64,000 nt of DNA from Epiperipatus broadwayi (taxonomy: Eukaryota > Onychophora > Udeonychophora > Euonychophora > Peripatidae): NCBI GenBank assembly GCA_028023455.1, contig JAQFVV010000036.1, forward strand, positions 9,166,719 through 9,230,718, in the 5' to 3' direction. Made by a program: the position numbers and the translations under genes. Positions 1 through 9,790 of this stretch are shown here, piece by piece (position 1 is the stretch's first letter; every line of letters begins with the position of its first letter). The notes under the pieces were generated by a model. The model had not been told where the DNA came from and did not search any database. It was given only the letters and a program-made list of their open reading frames with translations.

Positions 1-1247
1 ATAATAAACTGTACGAATTCTCCCCCCCCCTCCCCTGCTCAAAAAGCTGTTTCTTGTAGTAGCCAAAAAAAAAAAGGCTAACTCAAACATAATCTAAATC
101 AAAGTGATAACAAGTTGTGTTTAAAAAAAAAAGTAAAATTAATAATAATAATAAGAAAAACCATTTAGTCAAGACAAAAAAAAATAAAAGAAAGGTAGAA
201 TTAAGTTCTAAACAAGTCGCAAATAATTGTATTCTACTGCGGTGGGATTCAAACAAATTTTTTTGACGTCGTGAAATGGACCGAAGTTTTCAAATGATAA
301 AAAAGAAAAAAAAATACAATTAGCAAAATTTGTTGAAAAAAATATCAGGTTCCAACAAAAAACGCACAAAAAGTAAAGAAAATGAATATCAAAATTTGTT
401 TAATAATAAAGAAATCATGTTCTAAATGAAATAAAAAATATTCATTTAATCAATATTAGAAAAAAAAACCTTGTTGTATAAAAAAAGAAAAAAAATGCGG
501 CGGCCCAGTAACATTATATTTCATTGATTTTGTCTAGCATCAATGCTCCAAGTGGCTTTGCCCAGATTTCAGGCTTTTACCAATTTGTGTAAACCATAAA
601 CTAACAAAATGTTTATTATGTAAAAAAAAATAAAGTTAGGTTTTTGTAATTAAAAGTATGGCCAATCATATTCTATATTTAGAAGATGGTTTTACAAAGA
701 ATCACTTAAATAAACTAATATGCCTACTTTCTTCTTTGAATGTTAATCTGTCAGATAAAGATCATATTGGCTTTGATTTAAGAAAGGCGTATTTCGAATT
801 TATTTACACCATTGTTTGAGAATATGATTTGGGATTTTCTAACCATATTTTTTCAAGCTTTTATTTGTAAAAATTGATTTTTTTATTTTACCTTTTAGTG
901 CAATTGTGTGAATAAAGGTTTTATACTTTTTAGTTTTATGTACTTCCTAAAGCTAGAACTGTAGTTAACATACAATTTAACAAGCTAGGCTACAATGTCA
1001 AAAATTTTCTAGTTCTAACAAATTATTTACAATATACTATATCCTAACAGAAGGGGAGAGTTATTTTATTTAGTACTGCAATTTCTTTCGAAAGTACGTT
1101 TTTTATCGATAATTATTTACTCTATATTCAAATTACATTTTTCAATATATGTTTATGTTTGTATAATTATGTTTTAGATAAAAATGTTTATGGAAAATAG
1201 AAAGTAAACATGAACTTATCAAGTCACGACAAAATTTGAATTTTTTT
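1..1247. other. AT-rich sequence without a recognised gene
   Basis: Very A-rich sequence with homopolymers and short TAA runs. I see no supported ORF, exon, RNA gene or transposon end before the foldback element that starts near 1248. Confidence 0.6.
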
Positions 1248-1656
1248 TATAGTTCAAATTTTTTCCACCAGAGTGTTTCTTGTCGAATTATTTAAAAATT
1301 TGTGAAATATCAAATATAGGGCAGGATAAAATTATATTATAAAAAAAATTAATATCTGATAAAAAATAATTTATTAAAATAATAACATATTTATCCTACC
1401 AACATTAATAATTATTGACCATTGTAGTTTTCGCTTATACAAGCATAAAAATTCGCAAAGATGGTCATCAGTCCAAAAACTATATTGGACAATAATTATG
1501 AATGTTGGAAGGATAAATGTTATTTTTCATAATATAATTATTTGTTACTAATTATTTTTTATAATATAATTTTATGTTGCCATGTATTTGATATTTCACA
1601 ACAAATTTTTAAATAATTCGACAAGAAACACTCTGGTACAAAAAAATTGAACTATA
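1248..1656. mobile_element. Foldback MITE, about 410 bp
   Basis: The two halves are inverted copies of each other. Left arm at about 1248-1430 and right arm at about 1485-1656 share the block ACCAGAGTGTTTCTTGTCG followed by a matching AT-rich tract, including the motif for the ATATCAAATA region. Arms are roughly 170-180 bp, with small indels and substitutions. The centre (about 1440-1480) holds a small stem around CTTATACAAGCAT. There is no coding capacity, so this is a non-autonomous inverted-repeat element. No clear target-site duplication could be fixed in the AT-rich flanks. Confidence 0.75.
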
Positions 1657-2098
1657 AATATTCAAGATTTTAATAGGAAAATTAATTACGTATTAGACAG
1701 ACAGTGAAATTTTACTTATTACTTATGATTGCTAAATATTTTAGGTAATACATCATCTAACTTCCCACACCACGCCATGGAGCTGTTTCTATGCTAAAGC
1801 ACAAAAATATGCTGTTTACAAGGCCACTCATAGATCTTATGGCCTGTAAACTATTCAAACACTAAGATGTTGAAGTGCACCCTTACCCCAACATCTCTAG
1901 CATGTTGAACATTCTTAGTGACAAGTATGCGACACTCTCTATAGACATTACTCTTGACTATTGTACCGTGTATGATATGACAGTTTCTGTAGTTGTAATG
2001 ATGAAAAGTCTATTAGAAGGGATTTTTTTGCTTCAATGTATTATAATTGATGTGAGTTAGTAAAAATTGTAACAAATTCTCAAACGCCCCTACTTTGG
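1657..2098. other. Unassigned sequence
   Basis: Slightly less AT-rich than its surroundings (about 1745-2060). It contains only a short 61-codon open frame with no recognised motif. It could be a decayed repeat, but nothing supports a gene call. Confidence 0.4.
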
Positions 2099-2473
2099 TT
2101 GTCAGGGGTCAGAATTTACTATATGAGGAGTGTAAATCATGATTCGGCAAAGTTCACAATCAAGTCATGCACTTTCCGAGATCAAAACAGTTCAATGGCT
2201 CAATGGCAGATGACTGATCGGTGTTGTTGTTTTGAGATTTACCTGCTACAGAAACAGATGCTGTGGTCTTCTTTCAACCCAAACAAAAAAAATATTTTAC
2301 CCACCCAGAAACAAAACTGTCTTTGTGGTGGTTTAATGAAATTAAGCCGTTGTCAAACATCTGAAATGGAATGTCAGTCGTGTCAATGGACGACGAAGGT
2401 GGCGTTCCATTCACTCATGGGACAGGCATTGAGGGCTGCCTGTGAACCACTTTTTTGCAAGCGGGATGGCTAA
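2099..2473 (+). pseudogene. Possible zinc-ribbon N-terminal part of a Merlin transposase
   Basis: An open frame of 124 codons. Its C-terminal half contains a paired-cysteine motif, CLCGG followed about 18 residues later by CQSC, and then a hydrophilic stretch. This resembles the zinc ribbon preceding the catalytic domain of IS1595/Merlin-type transposases. A Merlin catalytic fragment lies 1.0 kb downstream on the same strand (3526-3873), which supports the reading, but no open frame joins the two. The N-terminal half of this frame has no motif. It may instead be an unrelated zinc-binding remnant, and the first residues may not be coding. The start codon is uncertain. Confidence 0.35.
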
Positions 2474-3334
2474 TTTAGTCTTGAAGATGGGATCAGCTTA
2501 TAGTTAAGCGTATTACAGCTGAGTTGGAAAGGTGTCAAAACGCCATAAAGAATATGACGACAGGTCTTAGATAGGTATGTCAAAAAAGCCTTGTTTCTCT
2601 AGAAACACAAAAAAAAGTTTCTTCAAAAACGATCAAAAAGACTTGGAACAAAAAAGAAAAAAGTAAAAAAAATTCTTAAAAAAAAAAGACCTGACAAAAA
2701 GAAATGGTTTTTTTTTCTTTTAAAAGACAGAATCTTTTAAAAAGCCAAAAAAAATCCATTTATTTATTTTTAAGAAATATACATCAAACCGGTTGTTTCA
2801 AAAACAACAACAACAACAAAATCAAGCAAATCCAAAAATTAAAAACAGCCTGGTAACGTTATATCTATTTGTATTTCAATAGCAACAGCCCATAGAGTGG
2901 TATGGGAAATTAGACGATGTATTACCATATTTTGTTGTACGTTTTATTTAATTAAAACAAATTTAACGTTCAAAGATTTAAAAAATCATTTTTAACAAAG
3001 CTGATAGTATTATGCTGCAAAAGATGGCTATCTTTAAAGCATACGTAGATCAGTGTTAGTTAAACGTTAAAGAATGCGTAGCAGATAAAAAAAATGTATA
3101 GATCTTCAACAACTTGTTTTTGAAAGTTATATTTACTTAATAAAATAAAATATATCAAATATTTAGCAATTATAGATAGATATTCGAATGATTTTAATGA
3201 AGTCTAAAATTTCTCCGCCAGACTAACACATGAATACGGAAATTAATATAAATGGAGGTACTTGACTGATAGCGGTCTCGACATTTCGCCCTCTATTTTT
3301 AAAAAACAGAACTACATTTTTTTTTCCTACTAAA
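2474..3334. other. Unassigned AT-rich sequence
   Basis: Lies between the two Merlin-like fragments. It contains A-rich tracts, a CAA run near 2805-2818 and no open frame of note. Confidence 0.4.
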
Positions 3335-3400
3335 AAACTATATTAACTATAAATGTTTTTACATAAAGATTAATAAATATAAAAAAATGAACTTACATTT
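3335..3400 (+). repeat. Left inverted repeat flanking the Merlin fragment
   Basis: About 66 bp, inverted and nearly identical to 3872-3938. The shared block runs from AAACTATATT through ATAAATGTTTTTACATAAAG to AACTTACATTT. A diverged direct copy of the same unit lies at about 3456-3530, so the left side carries two nested copies. Confidence 0.7.
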
Positions 3401-3525
3401 TCTGCAGGTAGGATCCGTGGTTCGAACTACATTATTCTCACTGTGCAATTGCAAAGTATATCTAACTATAAATGTATTTTTTACATGAAGATTTATAGAT
3501 AAAATGTAATAAAACTTACATTTTT

Positions 3526-3873
3526 ATGCTCACTCTGGAAGCTCTCATACAGCAACACGTTTTGCCTGGAACACATATCATCAGTGACGGCTGGCATGCA
3601 TATAATAATATCAGCGGTCTTTCTAATGGTATATATCTCCACTCTGTCATCGTCGTCCATCAAGACAACTTTGTTGACCGTGACAACGAATTTATCCACA
3701 CTAATAATGTGGAAAATATGTGGATGAGAGGAAAGTGTAAGCTAAAATACCAATTTGGTACCAGCAGACCTTTGTTCTCATCCTACCTGCAGGGATTTTC
3801 ATTTAGAAATATGTACGAAAGTGACACCGTTTTCATGAATTTCTTCGTGTGTCTAGCTGAAAAGTACGCATAA
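3526..3873 (+). pseudogene. Merlin (IS1595/ISXO2-like) DDE transposase, C-terminal fragment
   Basis: The 115-codon frame carries the hallmark C-terminal half of a Merlin transposase. HVLPGTHIISDGWHAYNNIS (residues about 11-30) contains the second catalytic Asp, and FIHTNNVENMWMRGK (about 56-70) contains the catalytic Glu in the context HTNxxExxW. Intact family members are about 250-300 residues, so the first catalytic Asp and the zinc ribbon are missing here; a possible ribbon lies at 2099-2473. The frame ends in TAA and is bracketed by ~66-bp inverted repeats at 3335-3400 and 3872-3938. The Met at 3526 is simply the first in frame. The fragment is not expected to be active. Confidence 0.8.
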
Positions 3874-3938
3874 AAATGTAAGTTCATTTTTTTATTTATT
3901 AATCTTTATGTAAAAACATTTATAGTCAATATAGTTTA
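3872..3938 (-). repeat. Right inverted repeat flanking the Merlin fragment
   Basis: Inverted partner of 3335-3400. It begins at the transposase stop codon, so the repeat directly abuts the coding fragment. Confidence 0.7.
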
Positions 3939-4645
3939 TTTATTTACTTATTTAAAATTATATATGCAGTTGTGACCGTTAAAACTAAGCAAAAAATAAC
4001 ATAAACCGAATAATCCACTTACCCAATTGATATACAAGATAATCGGTTTTTACAATTGCCAAGATAGAGAATATTAAAAAATTAAATATAAAACAAAATG
4101 CTTAAAATTTTACTTCGAAGGTTTTTTTATGAATTTAAAATTCAAATGCGGTTTACATTTCTTTGGCTATTTATTATGATACAACAAAAAGAAACAAATT
4201 TAATAATGGCGGTAAGCGGAATGTATTCCATATAACAATACAGATAATAAAGTTCGATTCCTGTAATTATGAAGTGACCAAGAAACTATCAATTAAAACG
4301 TAATAGGAAAAATAGTTCAGAACAATGAAAATTTCAGAAAATTAAATATAAATTATTTTATTGTCCATTTTTATTTGATCAATATTTCTTTAAGAAATCA
4401 GTTATAAAATAATTGAAAATTGGTATATTAATATTTTAATTGCTTAAAATTTATCTAAAAATTAAAAAAAAAAATCAAAATTATTATTTTTGCATGAACA
4501 AAATTTAAATTAAGTAAATACAAGACAAATAAGAAATTGTTATCTTTGAGCTAAATCTGAAATTGTTTGATATTTAAAGACACTCACTCTGCCATGAAGA
4601 TTAAACCGAAAATAATTTTAAAATATATATTTATTAAGTGTCATA
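3939..4645. other. AT-rich sequence without a recognised gene
   Basis: Long A/T runs only; no open frame or repeat boundary could be supported. Confidence 0.5.
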
Positions 4646-4728
4646 GCATCGGCCGGGACGCGAACCCGCAACACGGGCAACTGCCTGCAAGTGCAAGGTG
4701 GTCGCGCTGACCTCTCGACCACCAAAGC
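4646..4728 (-). tRNA. tRNA-like sequence (tRNA pseudogene or head of a tRNA-derived SINE)
   Basis: A GC-rich 83-nt island in AT-rich DNA. On the minus strand an A-box-like TGGTCGAGAGG and a B-box-like GGTTCGCGTCC are correctly spaced. A 7-nt acceptor pair (GCTTTGG with CCGATGC) has six of seven pairs including one wobble. The D stem is GTCG/CGAC and the T stem has four of five pairs. The anticodon arm does not fold cleanly and no anticodon can be assigned. No CCA is encoded. Best read as a decayed tRNA or a SINE head; no SINE body is recognisable beside it. Confidence 0.5.
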
Positions 4729-6368
4729 AATATATATTTGTTCTACATATACGCCTCAATGGTGGGTTATTATCCTAGCAATGGCATTTAATTAATCGTC
4801 AGCATTACTTCTACTTCTAACTTATAAACTGTATACTGTTTAAAATAAATAATGAAACAACTCGTATATAGTTTATTGCTAGATTATTATAAACAAAATC
4901 GCTCATCATAAAGTCACAGTATGCTATCAAGTATTATTTTACGCAATAAATTTTTGTGTCCTAAATATAAATTAACAAATAATTTGATATAGTATTTTTT
5001 CCCGCATTACTACACTTATTTTTTGTTGTTGATGATAGTTTAAGAATATTTTTGTTTTACTCAGATGAAAAAAATGGTAAGTTTTGTAGAAAGATTTAAA
5101 CTTAGAATAGAACTAACCATTAATAATATAACAAAAACAGTATTTTTAAATCTTATTAATACTAATTACTCTATATGCAATAACACATACAATCATAATA
5201 AAATCGTCTAATAATTAAAGAAAAAGTGAAGGCTTTATAAACCAAGTGAAAATTAATAATGCAATATGCATTGGCAATAATGCTACATTATATTAACTAT
5301 TTGAAGTCAAGATTTGTAAACATTTTTTTTCAAGTTTTATCTAGCAACTGGAGAACGGTATCAGAAGGTTGGGTAGAATGCTTCTTATCTCGGTTCCACG
5401 ATTGACATATATGAAAGAAAATACATCTACATAAAATTTTAGTTTTATATTGAGAATTAGCCTAAATATGATTTTATTTTGTTAATTTTAATTATAATGT
5501 GAATTTTTATAAGGCATTAAAATAATCAAATAATTTAGTTGCTTCAGGGTTCGCAAATAATTTAAATGTTGGACCTGTAAGAACCTTATGCTCCTAAGTT
5601 TGATTAATATTGAACTAAATCAATCTGGGCATTTAACACTTTATAAAGACGTTTAGGTAAAATATTTTGTTTTACGCTTAAAAAAACTTCAAAAACAATT
5701 ATTAACAAGATTTTTAGTTTACCTTTAAAAAAAAATGCTTCAAGTGTAACTTTACAGAAACTTATACATTATTTAACTTCAATAAATTAATGATAAATTT
5801 TCCTGTAAATAATACATTTAGCAAAAATCTAAAACAACCTTTCTTGAATAAATTACAGAATAATTTTCAACGCACATTATAAATTTTTGGTTTTTTTATT
5901 TACACTTTTCATTTTATATGCCATGGTTTAAATATTATATTTATAATTTAATATTTTAAAACTTCTAAAATAATTATTATTAAATAAGCTAAATTTCAAA
6001 CTACGAAAACATTAAAATTGTATTTAAATATACTGTTGACATTTCTATAGTATTAAAGGTGAATAACCTACCATAGGCATTCACTTGCATTATGTTTAGA
6101 AGAAGGAACAACCACAAAACTGCACTGCTTTTCATTTTGGAATAAAAATAAGCAAGTTGAAATTTCAGCTGTATTTAAAGAAAAAACAACTGAACACGTG
6201 ATTACTAATTAAAAATTAAAAAACATGAATGGCGTATATGTCTTTTGTTCTGTTTTTTTGTTTGGATTCTCCACTAACAAACTGACATTTTTTTCTATTA
6301 TTTTACTTGAAAATAAATTAAAAAATAATAAACATTATTCTTCTATTTTAAAACTAGCCCATTAATTT
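4729..6368. other. AT-rich sequence without a recognised gene
   Basis: About 1.6 kb of AT-rich sequence with no open frame above background and no repeat partner in this window that I could see. Confidence 0.5.
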
Positions 6369-6567
6369 CAATATATATACAACAAACCACTCACAAAGTT
6401 CTTCTTTATAAATCTTGATTTATTTGAGCATTCCATCATCAGATTTTCAATTGGATGGATGGTTGAAGAGTTGGAGGGTGTAGTAGTTTGGAGCCTGTCC
6501 ATTAAAGTAGGAAGATCGTCTATCTTAATATATATCTGAGCACTTATAGTATATATGTGTGGGAGAT

Positions 6568-6632
6568 GATAATCTGGACCAACTGATGATTGCTGGTTTA
6601 GCATGAAATACGTATATTGGTGATTATTTATC
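6568..6632 (+). ncRNA. Hammerhead ribozyme motif, copy 1
   Basis: The core CTGATGA (6583-6589) and GAAA (6605-6608) are intact. Stem II is TGCT/AGCA with a GGTTT loop, but its closing pair next to the core is U-U, whereas G-C is usual. Stem III is A-TAC/GTA-T (6608-6615), self-complementary with no loop. The predicted cleavage site is after A6616 (NUH type). Stem I is ACCAA/TTGGT extended outward by ATAATC/GATTAT after a small internal loop. The loopless palindromic stem III implies activity as a dimer or in a tandem transcript, as described for related metazoan motifs. Activity is inferred, not shown. Confidence 0.65.
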
Positions 6633-7040
6633 TTTTCAGCATATATGTGCTTGAGTGTATCAGTGATATTAGATAGAGTGGAGAGTGATGGGTCATCTGA
6701 AAGTCTGTGTTCATATACCCTATATTACATATATAGACACGCAGGTATATAATAAGCCTGTTTTCAGTTATTACATTACAGAGATGTCTGCCCATCCTTG
6801 CACATGTATTAAATGGATTATGTCCTGTACATGTGGGGTTCAGATTGACTTTAGGTCAACATGGGTGTGACAAGAATCTCGGCCTCAGGGTGGCCTTTGA
6901 GCATTCCATCATCAGATTTTCAATTGGATGGATGGTTGAAGAGTTGGAGGGTGTAGTAGATTGGAGCCTGTCCATTAAAGTAGGAAGATCGTCTATCTTA
7001 ATATATATCTGAGCACTTATAGTATATATGTGTGGGAGAT

Positions 7041-7105
7041 GATAATCTGGACCAACTGATGATTGCTAGTTTAGCATGAAATACGTATATTGGTGATTAT
7101 TTATC
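7041..7105 (+). ncRNA. Hammerhead ribozyme motif, copy 2
   Basis: Same core and stems as copy 1: CTGATGA at 7056-7062, GAAA at 7078-7081, predicted cleavage after A7089. The only visible difference inside the motif is in the stem II loop (AGTTT instead of GGTTT), which leaves pairing intact. A transcript cut at both sites would yield a 473-nt monomer. Confidence 0.65.
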
Positions 7106-7360
7106 TTTTCAGCATATATGTGCTTGAGTGTATCAGTGATATTAGATAGAGTGGAGAGTGATGGGTCATCTGAAAATCTGTGCTCATATACCCTATATTA
7201 TATATGAACTATTATAACTTATAAATATATATATTCCAATGTCTCGTCTATATACTTTTGTACAAAAATATATCCCAACGTTTCGACTATATTTTTTTAT
7301 AGTCTTCGCCAAAAAAATAATATAGTCGAAACATTTGTGTGGTTTGTTGTATATATGCTT

Positions 7361-8430
7361 TGCTTAGTTAAAAATCAATCGAAAAACTTATGAGATTTTA
7401 AAACCTGCAATATTTAATTGCTATAATAAACTCAATTTTTTTTTTTAAAAAAAGCAAATAAAACATTTCTAAAAATTTGAAAATATTGAATTGTAGCTTT
7501 ATGCAATTTTATTTTATTGTTAACTTTTTTAATTTTTCAACAGCTACATATTTCTACGAATGTATTTAATATTGCATTTGATGCAATATTTATTATTGAA
7601 ATAATGTTTCAATCTAACACACACACATATATATTATGTTTAAAATGTCGTGTTATTGCCCTCTTCCCCTCCCGTGCTTAATTCAAATGTAATATGATTA
7701 TAAAATATCATATCATATAAATGTAACCTCACCTCTGCAAACGTTATATATTTAATATTTTAGGAAATAAAATATTTCTTTCATACAATAAACGAACAAA
7801 GTACTAGCTCTCTGTGCAACAAATTTGTTAGAAGTATTTATAGAATGAAAATTTGCTTTTTACTCATAAATCTCCCTGGATATTTAATTTGAATGATTTT
7901 CTCTTCTATCTGTAGCTGGTAAACAAGTTAAATGTTCTGATCAATTAATAAAAAAATAAAAACGTGTCACTTATGCACTCTAAACGTTGAGTACATTTTA
8001 TCATGCAACTCAACAATTCTGAATAGAAGCAGAATCTTGACCATAAGGAAAATTAAAGAGCAAATCAAGAACAATTTTCTTTTTTATTAAATTTTAAATA
8101 CTTTGTCATCAAATCTGTAAGTTGTTTTATCTGTTTTATGAAATCACCTAAAGACTACCTTGTAAAATATCAGTGTTAATATTACATTCTATTAAGAAAA
8201 GCTTCTATTAACAAAAGTTTTTGTTTATGTTGCAGAATAATTTTATCAATGAATGTCATATACAAATCTCTTTTTTTTGACTGATTATTTTTTGGATTTA
8301 TTTGGCAACTAATACGTGTTTTTGATGATTATTTATTATAAAATAATTATACTGACCCTCTGGTAAACTGCTCATTTAAAATTGCTAGCAACATAAACTA
8401 CGTAATCTGTAAATAGTCATAAGCTTGTAA
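7361..8430. other. AT-rich sequence without a recognised gene
   Basis: No supported gene or repeat boundary. It contains a short CA/TA run near 7618-7636 and homopolymer tracts. Confidence 0.5.
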
Positions 8431-8583
8431 GTTATAAACAATGAGGATTGCCAATTCCTCTACAAGCTTTATGATAAATGCTTAGCCAGAGCCAACACTT
8501 AAAATATCTCTGTCAGGAACTCCTCCCCAAACCCCTGACCATGGTTTCGTGCTTTGGCACTCCTCATTGTTTATGTAATCTGT
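8402..8583. mobile_element. Short inverted-repeat element (MITE-like)
   Basis: TATAAACAATGAGGATTGCC near 8433-8452 is inverted as GGCACTCCTCATTGTTTAT near 8556-8574. The 9-bp sequence GTAATCTGT occurs just outside on both sides (8402-8410 and 8575-8583) and could be a target-site duplication. If so, the left ~20 bp of the element lie outside the inverted repeat. Non-coding. Confidence 0.45.
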
Positions 8584-9422
8584 GTTTTCAATAACTTACA
8601 ATTGTATTTTACATGACAATTATGTTTTACGTGTTTGTTTGTTTTTAATTGAAATAATAGAAGCAACCTATTTAAATCAATCCCATCAACATACCAATAC
8701 TATTTTTATATGGAATACTATTAAAATAATATGTATGATGTAAGCAAACATTTTATACTTTGTGGATAATTATGAATCAAAATATATAAAATGCGCTAAC
8801 AGGCACAAGCACACAAAGCTAAAAACAAATAAAGAAAATATATATTATATATGTGTGATATATGTATTATATATGTATGATGTTAAAATTTTGATATAAA
8901 AACTAACATTATTATTTTTATTAAGAGAGGCTTTTGTAGAATATCGTCAATGTACAAGGTGCAGTTATGCAATAGTATTTTTTCTTCACAAGTCTGTTTG
9001 CAAATATAAATATCTAAACATGAGATAAATATGAAATCATTTTCTGACATCATTATAATAATGTACTTAAATAGTAACTTTGACACCTTGATGAAATTGT
9101 TGGTTGATTCAAACAAAGTTGATAATCACAGCTCTTGTTATGAAACGTATGTCCTATAGATGGATTTATATGAAATAAAAAAAAGATTCCTGGCACATTT
9201 ATGATTTAATATCACATAGATTGATGTTATATTAACAATATTGGTTAATTAATTATTAAATTATTAGATATTTATTTGCAAAAATAATAAATAAATATTA
9301 TTTATCTCTGCTTTGTATATAAAATAGTTATGCTGATGCTATTGGTAATTATTTTAAAGGTTATTGATAATTTAGTTTTCGAGAATTTTTTACAATGTGG
9401 AGAATTATTTTTGCCATCATAT
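8584..9422. other. AT-rich sequence without a recognised gene
   Basis: Open frames here are short and AT-driven. A TATATG-type simple repeat lies near 8840-8880. Confidence 0.5.
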
Positions 9423-9430
9423 ATCATCAT

Positions 9431-9790
9431 CATCGTCATCAACCATTATCAATCCATCTCAGATCTTTAGTTTCTCTTCTCTACATCACCCCTGCACACT
9501 TTCTTATTTCATCCATCCATCTCAGATGTGGTCTCTTTCTGGGTCTTTTACAATCTCTTGGAATCCAGTTTAAGATATCAATTGTCCATCTATTATCATC
9601 TCTTGTAGCAATATGTCAAGCCCAACTCCATTTCAGTCTTTTAATTTTTTCAATGAGGTCAGTAACACCTCTTTGTTCTCTTACCCATATATTGCGTTTT
9701 CGTCTCTTCTTATTATTCCCAACATGCATCTTTGAGTGGTCTGAAGTCTCTGTATTGCTCTTCTATTAAGTGTCCAAGTCTCATATGATA
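9431..9790 (-). pseudogene. RTE-clade LINE, C-terminal tail of the polymerase
   Basis: Read on the minus strand in shifting frames, it gives the characteristic tail of RTE-type LINE proteins. First comes YETWTLNRRAIQRLQTTQRC, then an LKWSWA-type segment, DDNRWTIDILNWIPRDCKR and RPHLRWMDEIRK. At least one in-frame stop and one frameshift break it. A second, independently decayed copy of the same tail lies at 40243-40455 and a 5' endonuclease piece at 41355-41577. RTE elements encode an apurinic-type endonuclease and a reverse transcriptase; only the final ~110 residues are left here. Confidence 0.75.

Larger units (their letters stand above)
6421..7206 (+). repeat. Tandem 473-bp repeat carrying hammerhead motifs (retrozyme-like)
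   Basis: About 1.66 head-to-tail copies of a unit whose period is 473 bp, measured both at GAGCATTCCATCATCAG (6426 and 6899) and at the predicted ribozyme cleavage sites (6616 and 7089). The copies are nearly identical. The unit contains a hammerhead-like motif, an AT-rich stretch ending CATATACCCTATATTA, a short stem around GCAGG and CCTG near 6743-6764, and the block AGATTGACTTTAGGTCAACATGGGTGTGACAA (6842-6873, a partial palindrome). Related single copies lie at 28342-28839 and 41580-41865. Tandem units of a few hundred bp with a hammerhead match the known organisation of metazoan retrozymes. No ORF is present. Confidence 0.75.
6369..7360. mobile_element. Composite element with ~27-bp terminal inverted repeats enclosing the ribozyme repeat
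   Basis: The left end (about 6369-6395) reads ATATATACAACAAACCAC followed by TCACAAAGTT. The right end (about 7333-7360) is its inverted partner, ending GTGGTTTGTTGTATATAT. Between them lie the tandem 473-bp repeat (6421-7206) and a 150-bp tail. The tail holds a hairpin, GTTTCGACTATATTTTTTT with its complement, at about 7279-7331. The GTCGAAAC-type motif resembles sequences often seen at Penelope-like element ends; that comparison is from memory and is not proven. There is no protein-coding capacity. Confidence 0.55.
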
